From the NCBI RefSeq assembly GCF_020360975.1, contig NW_025408679.1:1116001-1180000 (forward strand): a stretch of 64,000 nt of DNA, read 5' to 3'. The position numbers and the translations under genes are program-made. The notes beneath the pieces are model-generated. The model was given only the letters and a program-made list of their open reading frames with translations, ran no database searches and had not been told where the DNA came from. This DNA is from Hirsutella rhossiliensis. Its lineage: Eukaryota; Ascomycota; Sordariomycetes; Hypocreales; Ophiocordycipitaceae. Shown piece after piece: positions 13,306 through 24,214 of this stretch (positions are counted from its first letter, which is position 1; each line of letters begins with the position of its first letter).

Positions 13306-14965
13306 CTACTACGGCTTAGCCTATACTAGACCCCGCTATAGCGTATAGGCTAACTTATTACTACGCGATAAAAGCCGGGATAAAATTCTTTATAAAGAAG
13401 ACCTCTTCGAGATCTCTAGTCCTTAATAGGCGCTTAAAATATATAACTAATTCTATAGTCTTATAATAGCTAGTTCTATTACTTATTAATATTAATAGCT
13501 TTAAGATAAGCCTAATTAACCTCTTAAAAGCAACGCCTAGAATAAACTATAGCTCTTAAGGGTTAAGAATAGAGAATCTACCTTATATAGAAGTTCTACT
13601 ATTAGAAAACCTTATATAGCGAGATCGACGAACTAAATATATCGCTAAATAGATTAGCTTTATCTAATAGTAAGCCCGCGAGTAGGTAGCTAATATCTCC
13701 TATAGTTAAGCTTTACTAGCAGAAACATACCACGCTATATAAGTAAGACGGTAAAACTATAATACCCGATACTCTACTATATCTATCTATAGCACCTATA
13801 TTTCTTATAAATATAGAGTTAAGTAATAATCTATAAGGAGTACCGAGGGCTATACTATTATTATATAAAGTAAAAGTAAAGAAATCGCTATATATAGGTA
13901 AGATAAAGCGTACCGTCGCTAAAAAAGGCCCTAAAAGGAATAAGTTACTATAGTAAGTATTTACTCTCTATTATATATTTATTATAGATAACTTAATTTA
14001 GTATATTCTCTAGACTTAGGAGGTAATGCTTACTATATAGATATCGTTCGTCTATATAACGACGCTGCTTTAGGCGTTAATAGAAGACCTTAACCTAAGT
14101 AATACTATCCGAGCTCTCTATAGTATTATTAATAGTAAAGAGAAAGCTTTACTATTAAGGTTCGGTATTATACGTCTATTAAGTTTTCTCGATGCCTTAT
14201 AAGAGCGCGTAAAATAAGCTCGATAAAAAGGATTAATTATATCGGGCTAAGGCTAAGGGGACGCTACCTAAGCTATTAATATATTTAGATATAATATAAA
14301 TAGACTCTTTAGAATAATAACTTCTAGGTAGTAAATATTAAGATAAAAGGAATTTACTCGACGATTAAATAGTTTTATACTTAATACTATATTTCTACTA
14401 GTAATTTACTTAAAGAAAGCTAAATTATTTATATAAGTTCGTAGTATTTTACTTTAATATTTAATCTTAATATTAATATAGGAAAGCTACTTAGAAAATA
14501 GATAACCCTACCTTTAAGAATTTAGCTTAAGAGGCTCGTACTAGAATCCTATCTAAGCTCGTAGTAGTATATTTATATTTATTTAAATAAGTAGAGAGAG
14601 AGTTAAGTATTAAGGGATAATATTATTTTAGTATAGGGGATAATATATATAACTAGGTTATATAGACGTTACTAGGTTAATGCTTATAGGTACTTTAAAC
14701 TTAGATAAATAGCCTTAAATATAAGATATTGCGATTTAATAGATTAAAAGGTATACGTAAGAAAAACTGCTTCTTATTTTAGTATCTTACCGTTATCCGC
14801 TAATCGCTCGAGCGGCGGATAGTCCTACTACTTCGCGTTTATTAATACTCCCTTAGGCGTTCGCCTATATCTTATTAAGATACGCATAGCTAAAATACAG
14901 ACGCCTCGATAAACGAGTTATACAGCGGCTCTCTATTAGAACTTACTCTATCTGGTACTATGAGG
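13306..14965 (+). pseudogene. Unclassified RIP-degraded coding repeat, copy 1
   Basis: No gene is intact. Read through the stops, 14,161-14,300 gives F-G-I-I-R-L-L-S-F-L-D-A-L...K-G-L-I...D-A-T-x-A-I. This closely parallels a peptide readable at 16,794-16,930, and the sequence before it (14,020-14,160) also runs parallel. So this is a repeated protein-coding family, not random AT-rich DNA. I do not recognise the family. The right end abuts the TRIM element. Confidence 0.45.
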
Positions 14966-14970
14966 GCATC

Positions 14971-15069
14971 TGTTGCGAAGACCATTGCGCTATGTAGGCA
15001 AAAGTGGAACGCGCTCTAATAGGTGCGCTGTAATTGATATATATCTGATGTCTGTCTTTCTTCCCGACA
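14971..15069. repeat. Left 99-bp LTR of TRIM-like element
   Basis: It differs from the right LTR at ten positions, all of them CpA/TpG-type transitions. Seven are C-to-T changes in this copy, at repeat positions 21, 25, 46, 50, 61, 68 and 70. Confidence 0.85.
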
Positions 15070-15289
15070 CACCCCCTCAGGGAGGCCGGGATTATCCCGG
15101 GATTCCTAGACCACTACAACGCTACACGCATCCAACAACCAGTGTAATTATAGACACTTGCATTCTAGGAATTTTTATATAGGCCAACCCCTACGGGATC
15201 CTTATCTACGGGGATCGAACGAACCCCGCACCGCACGCAGTTACCGGAAATTACCGGGGTGGTTAGCCATCCCCTCCCGGGCTCTTAAC

Positions 15290-15388
15290 TATTGCGAAGA
15301 CCATTGCGCCATGCAGGCAAAAGTGGAACGCGCTCCAACAGGTGCGCTGCAATTAACACATATCTGATGTCTGTCTTTCTTCCCGATA
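15290..15388. repeat. Right 99-bp LTR of TRIM-like element
   Basis: This is the less altered copy: two G-to-A changes (repeat positions 2 and 66) and one C-to-T change (position 98) relative to the left LTR. Confidence 0.85.
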
Positions 15389-15393
15389 GCATC

Positions 15394-17951
15394 GGTCAAA
15401 GCGTTAAGTGCGCTGTGGATAATATATAAGCTAGCCGGTATTAGTAGACAGTTAAGCGCTATAAGGCCGGCGTGCTATGCGTTAAACATTCGCGTGCTAT
15501 CTAGGCCGAATAAAAATAGGAGTAACTTAATAAAGACTTTAGGGCTACTAATTTAATCACGGTATATATAAATGCTATAGTGCTTAGGCAGTCTTTATAA
15601 TTTACCTCTTAAACCGCTATAGGTACCTCTAAGCCGAATTATTACTTAGCTTATAGTAGCTTAATCTAGCTATAACTACGACCCCGCGCTTATATATACT
15701 ACTTAAGTTAACGGCGCTTACTAACTAAGTTACCCGGTTATATACTACTAAATTTTATAGACCGGCTAACTTTAAGCTAAGTCTTTAATTTAAGAGGCCG
15801 TTTATACTAGAGAAGTCTAACTTAAGCCGCTTATATTTATATATAGATAAGGTACTAGATTTAACGAAGAACGCCGAGATAGTATTTACTTAAAAGCTCC
15901 TCGCTGCTCTATAAGTATACTATAATCTAAAGTAATATCGAGGGGCAATACTATATTAAACTTCGTTTAAGTAGCTAACTACTCTAGGTCCTAACTGTCT
16001 TTATTCCTACTAAGAAACGCTATACCTCTAGGATTCTATAGAGTATAAGCTAATATAGCCGGCCGTTAATCCTTATTTAGTTAGCTAAAGGACTTAACGA
16101 GTAGCTAAACTCTTATATCTAGTAGTCTCTTTAGTAGCGTGCTAAAGAACGTTTTAATAGAGCTAGCTTAAGGATTCTATAGATTATAAGCTAATATAGC
16201 CGGCTAATAATTATTTTTTAGCTAGCCGAAGCACCTAATAGGGTGCCGATCGATTTTCGGGCGACCGAACGGCCTAGCGGGTAGTTATGCGTTTTTTAGC
16301 TAGCTAAAGGATTTAATAGGCCGCTATTCTCTTATATTTAGTAACCCGCTAAAGGGCGTCTTAATAAAGCTACCTAAAGGGATTCGTAGATTATAAGCTA
16401 ACCGTTTCTTAGCTCTTACCTTAGAGTTATATAACCTAATTACTTAGGTAAGTATTACGCTAGTTACGCCTTTAGCAATTATACTTATTAACGGAATAAA
16501 GACTTAGGAAGGACCTTTAGGTAAAAGGGGTTTTTCTTATAAGGTTACTCTTTTAAAGGCAACGCTTTAATATCGCGAGTTTATTAGATACGACGCGCTT
16601 AAATACTTTATAGATAAATAGGAAGCAATTCTTATTACTTAGACCTCGCTTCTTAAGCAAACTATAATTCTAGTAGAGGGTCCGCTTATAGCTTTATTTA
16701 TAACTACTATAGTTCGCGCTCTAGAGGATATTATCGCCGGTAAATAGCCGATAACGCGGCCTTTTATAAAGCGTATTAAGCTGCTATCTAGGCTCGGTTA
16801 CGTATAGCTATTAAGGTTTCTAGACTCGCTAGAGTAGAAAACTAGACTAGATAGGGAGAAAGGTCTAATTTATATAGACTAGAGCTAGAGCGACGTAACT
16901 ATTGCTATCGATAGGTATCTTAATACCTAGGGATACTCTAACGAAGACTCGTTATATAGGGTTATCCTATTAGAATATAAGAGAGTAGGAGACCTTTAGA
17001 AGCAGCTCTCTAGACTATCGGATCTACTCCTAAGTGTTTTTTTAGATAATGCTAACTCGTGCGTATATGCGTTTTTACTTCTATATATCGTATCTTCCGG
17101 GCTAATACCTATATAGGAATAGCTAGAGTCGCTAGGGAGTAGATACGCGACTTCTTAAGATAATTATTCCGAAAACACTTTATAATATTCCGGTTAAGCT
17201 AATTAGCGCGTATACCTATCTTTCTACGAGAGTAGAAGGAGTAATCGAAGTTAAGGGAAAATTAGGTCTATCGCTTATAGAGGATTTTAGATATTATATC
17301 TAGTTAAATATACTTAATTAAACGATTATATACTATAGTATTTATTAGTCGTATATATAGACCTAGCTACTATTTTAATATTAGCCGGATAAGAGTAAGT
17401 TAGCGTCGAAGGCACTCGCGGAGGCGGCGTCGGAAATTATAGGGCTACCGGGACCTGCCCCGATATAGGAGGTTACGGCATCTAGACGGCGGCGCGAAAA
17501 CGCCGTCTAAAAATAAATAAGTTCTAATTTTAACCTAGTAAGCTAGGTCTTTAATAAGTATAAAAAGAATTATATTAAGTTTTTAAATTTTAAAGGAGCC
17601 GACTATTAGATTAGGGGTAAATAGCTTTCTTTTAAGAATAGTAAGTCTAACCTAAAGACTAGCTATATTTAACTAGTTTCTCGTCTATAAAGATACTAGA
17701 GCGGTCTCTCCTAGTAATATATACGCACCTTTATTATAAGTCTTAATATAAGCATACTATACTTAATCGCATTCTTTAGGTTTCCGGCATAGCTCTAACC
17801 TTTAGATAGGCAAGCTCTTTATTCTAAGCACTACGCTCTCTTTAGCTCGATATATCTAATACTATCTCTTAACTAGCTCTAGATAGTTATAGGCGACTAG
17901 TCTTTATATAGTAGTATACGTTGCCTATCTCTTTATTAATATTAGCGTTAT
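15394..17951 (+). pseudogene. Unclassified RIP-degraded coding repeat, copy 2
   Basis: Continuous RIP-type DNA. At 16,794-16,930 the plus strand reads L-G-Y-V-x-L-L-R-F-L-D-S-L...K-G-L-I-Y-I-D...D-V-T-I-A-I-D, homologous in order and spacing to copy 1 at 14,161-14,300. Upstream (16,030-16,410) a motif of about 25 bp, GATTCTATAGATTATAAGCTAA and variants, recurs three times at 140-210 bp spacing. No known domain is recognised and no frame is open. Confidence 0.45.
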
Positions 17952-20900
17952 TAGTATAGCGATTAACGTAACGTTAATTACGAGGTTATTAACTAGGTTA
18001 ATATTAACTAACTTAACCTAACTTAACGGAGCCGATTCTTACTAATTAACTAACTTAATATTATAACGATATTAAGTTAGTTACGTTAATAAAGGTTAAT
18101 TAAGTATCGCCGCGATATTTATAAATTTTAGTACCGGGTAGCTTAGCCTAAGTTACTTAGGGATTAGTGCTTATTAAGAAGTACCTATATCTATACCTAA
18201 GAATATTATATATTAATATACTATATAACTATAAATTAACTTATTTTAGGCTTAACGCGTTAATATATCTAATACGATTTGTCTTTTTAATACTAGCGTT
18301 AGCCTAGCCTCCCTTTATAACTCGCTTCTCTAGACCGTTACTTTTCCGCTCTATACGTTTAAAAAGTTTAGATTTCGAGGCTATAGATTTCGTACTACTT
18401 CCCCCTTTATTACCGGCTCCCTTAACGCTAGCTCTATCTATACCTAAGCCGTCTATACTAGCCGAGGCCCGCGCTACTTAACGAGATAAAGATCGATTAT
18501 TCCGATATTTCTATGGTTATATATAGGCCTAGTAAAGCCGAAATATAAAATTATAGGTATAGGAATATAGCTTTAATATCGAGAAGGGCTTAGATCGGCG
18601 ATAGGTTTATAAAATTTATATCGAATAAAATAGGCCGAAGCCTAGCACTATAATTTCTATTAGCACTTAAAACGCTAAGCGGTATTTCTAGGACTATTAT
18701 AAGATCTAAGATCCCTCTAGAAAACGTTCTACGCTAGCGCCTTAAAAGAAACCGTTTATAGGATACTAGACGATAACGGATGCTTTTAACCTCGATCTAA
18801 ACGCGCCCTAAGAGCAAGCTATTGCGAATCGCCTTATTAAGAGCTTTAATAGGAATGTCTTCTAACGTCTAGTAGTCGAATAGATCGTCGAGAGCAACCT
18901 ATCGTTCTAAGAACCCGAAAATATAAGGCTATAGGCTATTTTTAAGTACCTTAACCCGTTTATTGCGAGCGTAGATACTTATATTAGCTATAATATAGTT
19001 TATAAGCGCGCTATTATTAAATTTAAGAAGTATAAAGGGAAGGTCGTCGAGGTATTAAGGTATTTATATAGGTTAATATATATCTCGTTTAATAGTTAAA
19101 GATCGCGGAATAGGCACGCTCTATATAGCGTTATATACTTCTTTCGAAATAAGGATAGTAAGTCCTATAAGCTTATTCTCGGAGTGCCTAAGCTAATAGT
19201 TCGATACTTAGGGGCTAATATTAAATATAAGATTATCGAAATACTTAAGTTATACGAGATCTTAGACGAGAAAATAGGGTACTTTACGCTTAATAACGCA
19301 CCGAATAATAATACTATAATAGATACTATTAAGGAGAGATTCGGTTTCTCTAGTAAGGAATAAAAGGGCCGTTGCTTTAGCTATATAATTAATCTTATAG
19401 TTAAAGCTATTCTCTTTAAAAAGGATATCGATATATTTAAATCCCGGCTATAATATAGAGACGTTTTAGCTACGACTAAGTATAAGCTTTAGCGGAAGAG
19501 AGGCCCGGTCGGCAAGCTCTATAATCTTATAGTTACGGTCTACCGATCTAATATACTTACCGCGCTTCTCCGTAGTATCTAACGGCTAGAGTTCGATATA
19601 TCTAAGGACCTAAGCGTAAGAATTCGGAAGCCCCTTAATATAGTTATCGATAACGAAACGCACTAGCTATCGTAGCTATATATAATCCGGCGGGCCTTAA
19701 AGCTTCGACCTTATCTCGAGACGCTAGTCCTAAAGTATAAGTAAGAATAAGAAAAAGATAATACGTCGAAGCGGTCGAAGCGGATTAAGGCAAGCGCTAT
19801 TATACCTACTATATATCGAGATAAGAATAAACTAAATAATAAGGACTAGTCCGTTCTAAAGGCGTTTAAGGATATCCTATAGAGCTTTAAGGATATAGTT
19901 AAGGCTCTTAAAGGTAATAGGATTTAATAGAAGTATAAGTAAGGATATTTCGAGTCCTATAGTAATATATAGGACGTAATTATAGGATATAAATTCCTAC
20001 TAGCGGGATTAAAGAAAGCTAAAGCTAGGATCGATTAGTATCTTAACCCTAAGTATTTTAGAGCTAATATTAATCTTAGCTAGAAGAAGCTTAACGAATA
20101 CTATAATAAGCTAGATAAGACTCCGATATATTATATAGTACTAGCCCTATACCTTACTTATTAATAGGGTTATTTTAAAACGGTATAGTCTAAACGGCCG
20201 ATATAGGTTTCTAAAGCGAAAGATATAGTATAGTCCGTTTAAGATAGAGAATATAAGATATTAAATATCTCTTTAGAGGATTATAACGAACTAGCTATAA
20301 AGCGTTAGCAGATATAGTACTATTCTCCGTTTAAATAATATAAGGATAAAGCCTAGATATATCCTTATAAAGAAAATAATATTAATAAAGCAAAGGACGA
20401 GTATACTAGGTAGTAAAAGAACCTATTGCCTATAGATAGCGATATTCGTAATCCGCGTAAGTATTAGCATATATAGCGGTTTAAGTACCCTAGGCTTTCG
20501 CGAATAGCTATAGACTTTATAACGGTTTAGGCGATAAGCGTAGAGTATAAAAGGCTATTCTCGGCGGTAGGTCGTATAGTAACGCCTCTTCGGAGTCGGC
20601 TAGAGGTAAGCACGATCGCTATTTACTAGGTACTATAATTATAGTTATAGGCGGGTATTATAGACGAAGTTAATCTAATACTATTAAATAAGGCGGATAA
20701 AGCAGTAACTAGGCAGCCGGTCGAGGAGAAGGCAGTAAGAGGATAGCTTTAGGGTTTGCTAATATAGATACGGGAGGAAGAGGCAGGGTAGGAGTAGAGT
20801 TGCGTTAGGTCGTTGGGCTCTAAGGTAGCGATTAAAGCACTAAGATAGGGCATAGGGAGCTAGTTAACTATTAACGCAACGCCAACTAACTTAATATAGG

Positions 20901-20998
20901 GCCAAGGTTGATTAACTTAACGGAGGAAAAGCTTATTAATCGGCTAACTCACTTAACTAAGGGCTGAGGTTGAGTTAGTTGCGTTGATCGCTACCCTG
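17952..20998 (+). mobile_element. hAT-family DNA transposon, RIP-degraded
   Basis: About 3.05 kb. The plus strand carries a transposase relic whose C-terminal dimerisation block is readable at about 20,480-20,630: K-Y-P-R-L-S-R-I-A-I-D-F, then E-Y-K-R-L-F-S-A-V-G-R, then P-L-R-S-R-L-E. This is the classic hAT signature (RYPxLSxxAxDxL...SxxERxFSxxG). The termini are inverted: the right end read in reverse is CAGGGTAGCGATCAACGCAAC, the left is TAGTATAGCGATTAACGTAAC, differing mainly by RIP-type changes. CAGGG is a usual hAT start. An 8-bp target duplication was not found. The last 250 bp are much less mutated than the rest. Stops throughout make it inactive. Confidence 0.8.
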
Positions 20999-21033
20999 GA
21001 TACCGGTATTGCAGTGTATTGGACAGCCATTGC

Positions 21034-21307
21034 TGTCGTGAAAACGGGTTAACGATCTAAGTCCGAAGGTTACCTAGTCGGGCTGACTCTGGCAAAGGTG
21101 ACTGAGAAGGATGAATAATGTTATTGTTAAGCGGTGGTATCGAACCTTCTAGATGACAACGTTATCTAGGCTGCCTGGATGGCGACATCGCCACCACAAG
21201 GCAGCCACAGGTGACAGAACTATAAGAAGTTACTTTTGGTTAGAGGAGGAAGAATCTAAGGACAAGGAACTTAATGAATTCATCACTCGCATCCTCTCTT
21301 CGCGACA
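21034..21307. mobile_element. Small LTR-like insertion, 274 bp (TGTCGTGAA...TTCGCGACA)
   Basis: Bounded by ATTGC on both sides (21,029-21,033 and 21,308-21,312). It starts TGTCGTGAA and ends TTCGCGACA, a 9-bp near-perfect inverted terminal repeat and TG...CA ends. There is no coding frame. It contains a strong hairpin at 21,170-21,207 (arms GGCTGCC and TGGCGA). On the minus strand GGTTCGATACC (rc of 21,146-21,156) matches a pol III B box, so a tRNA-related origin is not excluded. A solo LTR of the same terminal type as the elements at 14,971, 25,060 and 30,281 is the simplest reading. Confidence 0.65.
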
Positions 21308-21436
21308 ATTGCCAGCGCCAATTATTTGACATGAATTCCGGTTAAAGCTCTTTCATCAACGGACATTGCTTCATCGCTGATACAGCGTAGACACTGTGTC
21401 TTCCTCACGAGACGCGGAAATCTCTCGGCCTCTGGT

Positions 21437-21850
21437 TTGCGAGTGGTCCTGGGATGTGAGGAAAAAAGTGGTCCTGGGATGCGAGTGGTCCTGGGATGAG
21501 AGTGGTCCTGGGAGTAGTAGTAGTAGTAGTAAGTAGTGTATTTTTCGTCCAGCGGTATCACGCCGCTCAGAGTGGTCCTGGGATGCGAGTGATCCTGGGA
21601 TGAGAGTGGTCCTGGGATGCGAGTGATCCCGGGATGCGAGTGATCCTGGGATGAGAGTGGTCCTGGGATGCGAGTGATCCCGGGATGCGAGTGATCCTGG
21701 GATGAGAGTGGTCCTGGGATGCGAATGATCCCGGGATGGAAGTGATCCCAGGATGCGAACGGTCCTGGGATGAGAGTGGTCCTGGGACGGAAGTGATCCC
21801 AGGATGTGAGTGGACCTGGGATGAGAGCGGTCCTGTGACGGAAGTGGCAT
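21437..21850. repeat. Minisatellite, 17-bp unit with 51-bp higher order
   Basis: Tandem copies of GAGTGGTCCTGGGATGC and variants (GAGTGATCCCGGGATGC, GAGTGATCCTGGGATGA). In the centre, three variants alternate as a 51-bp higher-order unit. At 21,511-21,570 the array is interrupted by a GTA microsatellite and a short unique stretch containing CGTCCAGCGGTATCACGCCGCT. Minus-strand open frames here (to 227 codons) exist only because a 17-bp period gives stop-free 17-codon repeats. I do not regard them as genes. Confidence 0.9.
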
Positions 21851-22440
21851 ACCCGAAAGCAGCATGTCCAATAACGACAGAGTGCTAGTCTCAGCGATGT
21901 GTGATCAGCGGGAAATCGATCAACTAGGCCAACGAGGCTTAATTGAACGAAGGCACCACTCGCTCCCTCTGCATCATCAACAGTTTTTATTTGGTGGACA
22001 CCCAATCACGGCCAAGAGTCCCGATCTTTTGGCTCTCCAAGGCCAGCCAAAAGGTCCACGCAAAGCACGTCGCCATCGAAAGCGAGCCCTGACATCCTCC
22101 CGACGAGATCGTGGGCTTGACAGCGAAAAGGTCCCCAGGTAAGCTTGGATCATGCCGTACAATAATCTGACCGGCCACGAAACGAACTGATACTTCACTT
22201 ATACAGAATCTACTCAACTTAAAAGCTACTGACGAGCAGTCACCTGTAGCAGGTATAGAAATGACCGAACTTACATTTTATGAAGTCAGCTAATGACCCC
22301 AAGTGTCGTGGCCCGTGACACCCTGGCATCGCAAAATGGCAATCTCGACCCCTAATCTCCTCCTGCCTCCTTTGCTTTCTACTCTTGCTCATTCTCCACT
22401 ACCTGTTATAAATGGCTCTAAAAAGATCTCGTTCGATCTA
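21851..22440. other. Non-coding stretch
   Basis: Normal composition with several overlapping frames of at most 92 codons on both strands, none with a recognisable domain. A short imperfect palindrome (TGTCGTGGCCCGTGACA) lies near 22,305. No gene is supported. Confidence 0.5.
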
Positions 22441-22453
22441 AACAGAGGAAGTA

Positions 22454-22840
22454 ATGGCTGAGACAATTCTTGATGTCACTGAAAACGGCCTGTTACAGCG
22501 CCAGGCTTCTCAGAAATAGGGGATACCCCAGAGAACTATTTCCAGCAGAATGCGAGGTCAGTCGGCATTAACCGACCTGGAACAGCCTGGAAAACTCTTA
22601 TCCAGAGACCAGGAGGCCAACTTAGTTGCATGGACTCTTCGCCAAGAATCTCTGGGTTACGCTCCGTCCCAGAGTCAAATCCGCGCCTGCGTTGTTGCCG
22701 TTCTGAAACAGCAAGGCTGCGACTCAAGATTGGGACGTCATTAGGTAGAAAAGTTAATTCAACGCCATCCGGAACTTAGAAGTCAGGTCAGTAGGCGCTA
22801 GGAAGCCAACATATTCGACTCATTTACTCCCAAAGGGGGT
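22454..22840 (+). pseudogene. Fot1/pogo transposase relic (N-terminal DNA-binding part)
   Basis: Starting at ATG 22,454 the frame gives a pipsqueak-type helix-turn-helix (ETILDVTENGLLQRQASQK, stop, GIPQRTISSRM). It is followed by the CENP-B/Tc5-type second DNA-binding domain, with G-Y-A-P-S-Q-S-Q-I-R, then E-K-L-I-Q-R-H-P-E-L. Three in-frame TAG codons interrupt it; at least the last two fit CAG or TGG changed by one RIP-type mutation (R-H-[W]-V-E-K and S-R-R-[Q]-E-A-N). Homology ends near 22,835 (F-D-S-F-T-P-K-G), so the DDE catalytic domain is absent. It is a truncated, dead copy next to the aquaporin gene's 3' end. Confidence 0.8.
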
Positions 22841-22861
22841 GAGCAGAAGGGGGGGTAAGCA

Positions 22862-22890
22862 TGGTACTACTACTACTACCGGTACTACTA
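22862..22890. repeat. TAC microsatellite
   Basis: About eight TAC/ACT repeats with one interruption, just downstream of the aquaporin-like stop codon. Confidence 0.8.
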
Positions 22891-22916
22891 GAGAATGAAA
22901 CGCAAATGCCCAGCCA

Positions 22917-24214
22917 TCAAACTACGGTCTGCCGAACTTCTTGCTCAGCTGTAATAGCGTCCGTTGAATCTTTCAGACCTTGGGGCAGCGGCGCAATTGC
23001 AAACATAACCACTAACAACACCGAAGCAGCAGCCGATGCGAACCACCAAATCCATTGGCCTAATTTGTTTCTGACTTAGTAAAGCGTCATGTAACTTCAA
23101 TAAAAGGTATGCAACTAAACAGAAAGTGATGAAACTGAACTTACCAGACAAGTCACGCCTTGCAACCCCAAATGCGAAGCATACAGCAGGGTTGAGCTGA
23201 GGTCCGGGGTATCCTGGGGCAATGCCACTCGTGGCAAAAGAAGTAAGGCCTAAGGATAAACCGACTAGAAGAGGCCCTAGACGCTGTCCATATACCATTG
23301 GCTGACGAGGATCTAGTGCTACGCCATACGCTAGAAAGAGAAGAATAAATGATGCGAAGAACTCGTTTAGGAAGACCTGACCAGTCGATATCTGAGACAT
23401 GTCGTAGTAGCACCCGCCCCCACGTAAACTTCATTGAATTAGCTACCAGCGGGAATATAGAATAGCTCTGTGACGGTGAAAGTACCTTAATGATTTGCTG
23501 CGGCCCCAGACGCCAGTCAAGAGTCCGCCAGCGATGGATGCACCAGCAAGATGAGCGAGCATGTATAGAACTCCTTGACGATATTCAGCAATCGCTTATT
23601 AATAGGAGTATTCGATGCAAGCTAACCTCTTGAGAGTGGGCAGCGACCCACGAGAACGGATGAGAAGGTGATCATCGGGTTAATGTGGCCGCCAGACACC
23701 GGGGCAGTCGCATAGATATACAAGGATAAGAGTACCGCGCTTAGTATGCCAACGTAGCCGCCTACTTGTGTTATCTCATAACTCGCCAGCGTTGCAGAGA
23801 TCTGTCCCGCCGTATATATGAGACATGCGATACCCATAGCTTCTATAACCTATAGAGCGTTAGTATTTCCCTATTAATATATATCGTGTGTCGGAGTGCC
23901 GATTGACCTACTGCCGATCTCCAAATTGATGAGTCCAGCCAGCCACCGAAGAGATACTCTCGGTTTTTATAATACGGCACGACCGGAGTTCTTTCCGGTC
24001 TAGCAGATGGAAGAAAGGAACCATCAAAATTCGCCAACCGTAGTTTTCTATGGATGCTGCCATGATGATGGTCTGGCTCTTCATGAGCTGACGGAGTCGT
24101 ACTTTCTTTGATCAAATTCATTTTCGGGGAAGCTTGGAAATTCGGTACATTAAGCTCGCGGAGGCGGTCGATACTTCTATATTCATTTATAGACCGCCGC
24201 TCTGGTTGAGTCAA
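22917..24214 (-). CDS. Aquaporin/MIP-family membrane channel (five exons)
   Basis: A membrane channel of the major intrinsic protein family, for water or small neutral solutes. I assign exons (minus strand) 24,214-23,912, 23,849-23,627, 23,594-23,486, 23,428-23,145 and 23,074-22,917: 1,077 nt, 358 residues, no internal stop. Introns: 23,911-23,850 (GTAGGT, branch TACTAAC), 23,626-23,595 (only 32 nt), 23,485-23,429, 23,144-23,075 (GTAAGT). The two pore motifs are S-G-G-H-I-N-P-M (N158-M160) and Q-L-N-P-A-V (N291-A293). The first has Met in place of Ala, which changes the helix cap of the NPA box and occurs in some fungal MIPs. The roughly 100-residue hydrophilic N-terminus is typical of long fungal aquaporins. 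Substrate cannot be told from sequence. The 32-nt intron is unusually short, but its removal restores C-P-L-S-R-A-I-A-E-Y-R-Q-G in frame. The start is the first ATG of exon 1. Confidence 0.85.

Larger units (their letters stand above)
14971..15388. mobile_element. TRIM-like (terminal-repeat retrotransposon in miniature) element, 418 bp
   Basis: Two 99-bp direct repeats (14,971-15,069 and 15,290-15,388) flank a 220-bp internal stretch. The whole is bounded by a perfect 5-bp duplication GCATC (14,966-14,970 and 15,389-15,393). Repeat ends are TG...CA (TGTTGCGAAG...TTCCCGACA); the right copy has TA at both ends, as RIP would give. No coding capacity is visible: two 69-codon open frames exist but match nothing. 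A solo copy of the same LTR with its own duplication lies at 30,281. Size, LTR structure and 5-bp duplication fit TRIM/SMART elements. Orientation is uncertain. On the minus strand the bases just inside the LTR (GTTAAGAGCCCGGG) look like a tRNA anticodon-arm complement (possible primer site). Confidence 0.8.

Noticed and set aside
15200..15320. tRNA-derived SINE on the minus strand (A-box-like TGGCGCAATGG, B-box-like GGTTCGATCCC)
   Set aside because: The boxes fit loosely, but two LTRs, TG...CA ends, 5-bp duplications and a solo copy lacking the B-box part favour a TRIM. The T-loop would also be too long for a tRNA.
15158..15367. 69-codon ORFs in the TRIM-like element
   Set aside because: No domain, and the frames run through LTR sequence; chance frames in GC-richer DNA.
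16030..16410. CRISPR-like spaced repeats
   Set aside because: Only three degenerate copies of a ~25-bp motif at uneven 140-210 bp spacing, in a fungal transposon graveyard.
17952..20998. 8-bp target duplication for the hAT element
   Set aside because: Flanks AGCGTTAT and GATACCGG do not match, even allowing for RIP changes.
21322..22217. Overlapping minus-strand ORFs of 73-227 codons
   Set aside because: They are produced by the minisatellite period or are short frames beside it; peptides are low-complexity or without domains and no intron-exon signals support them.
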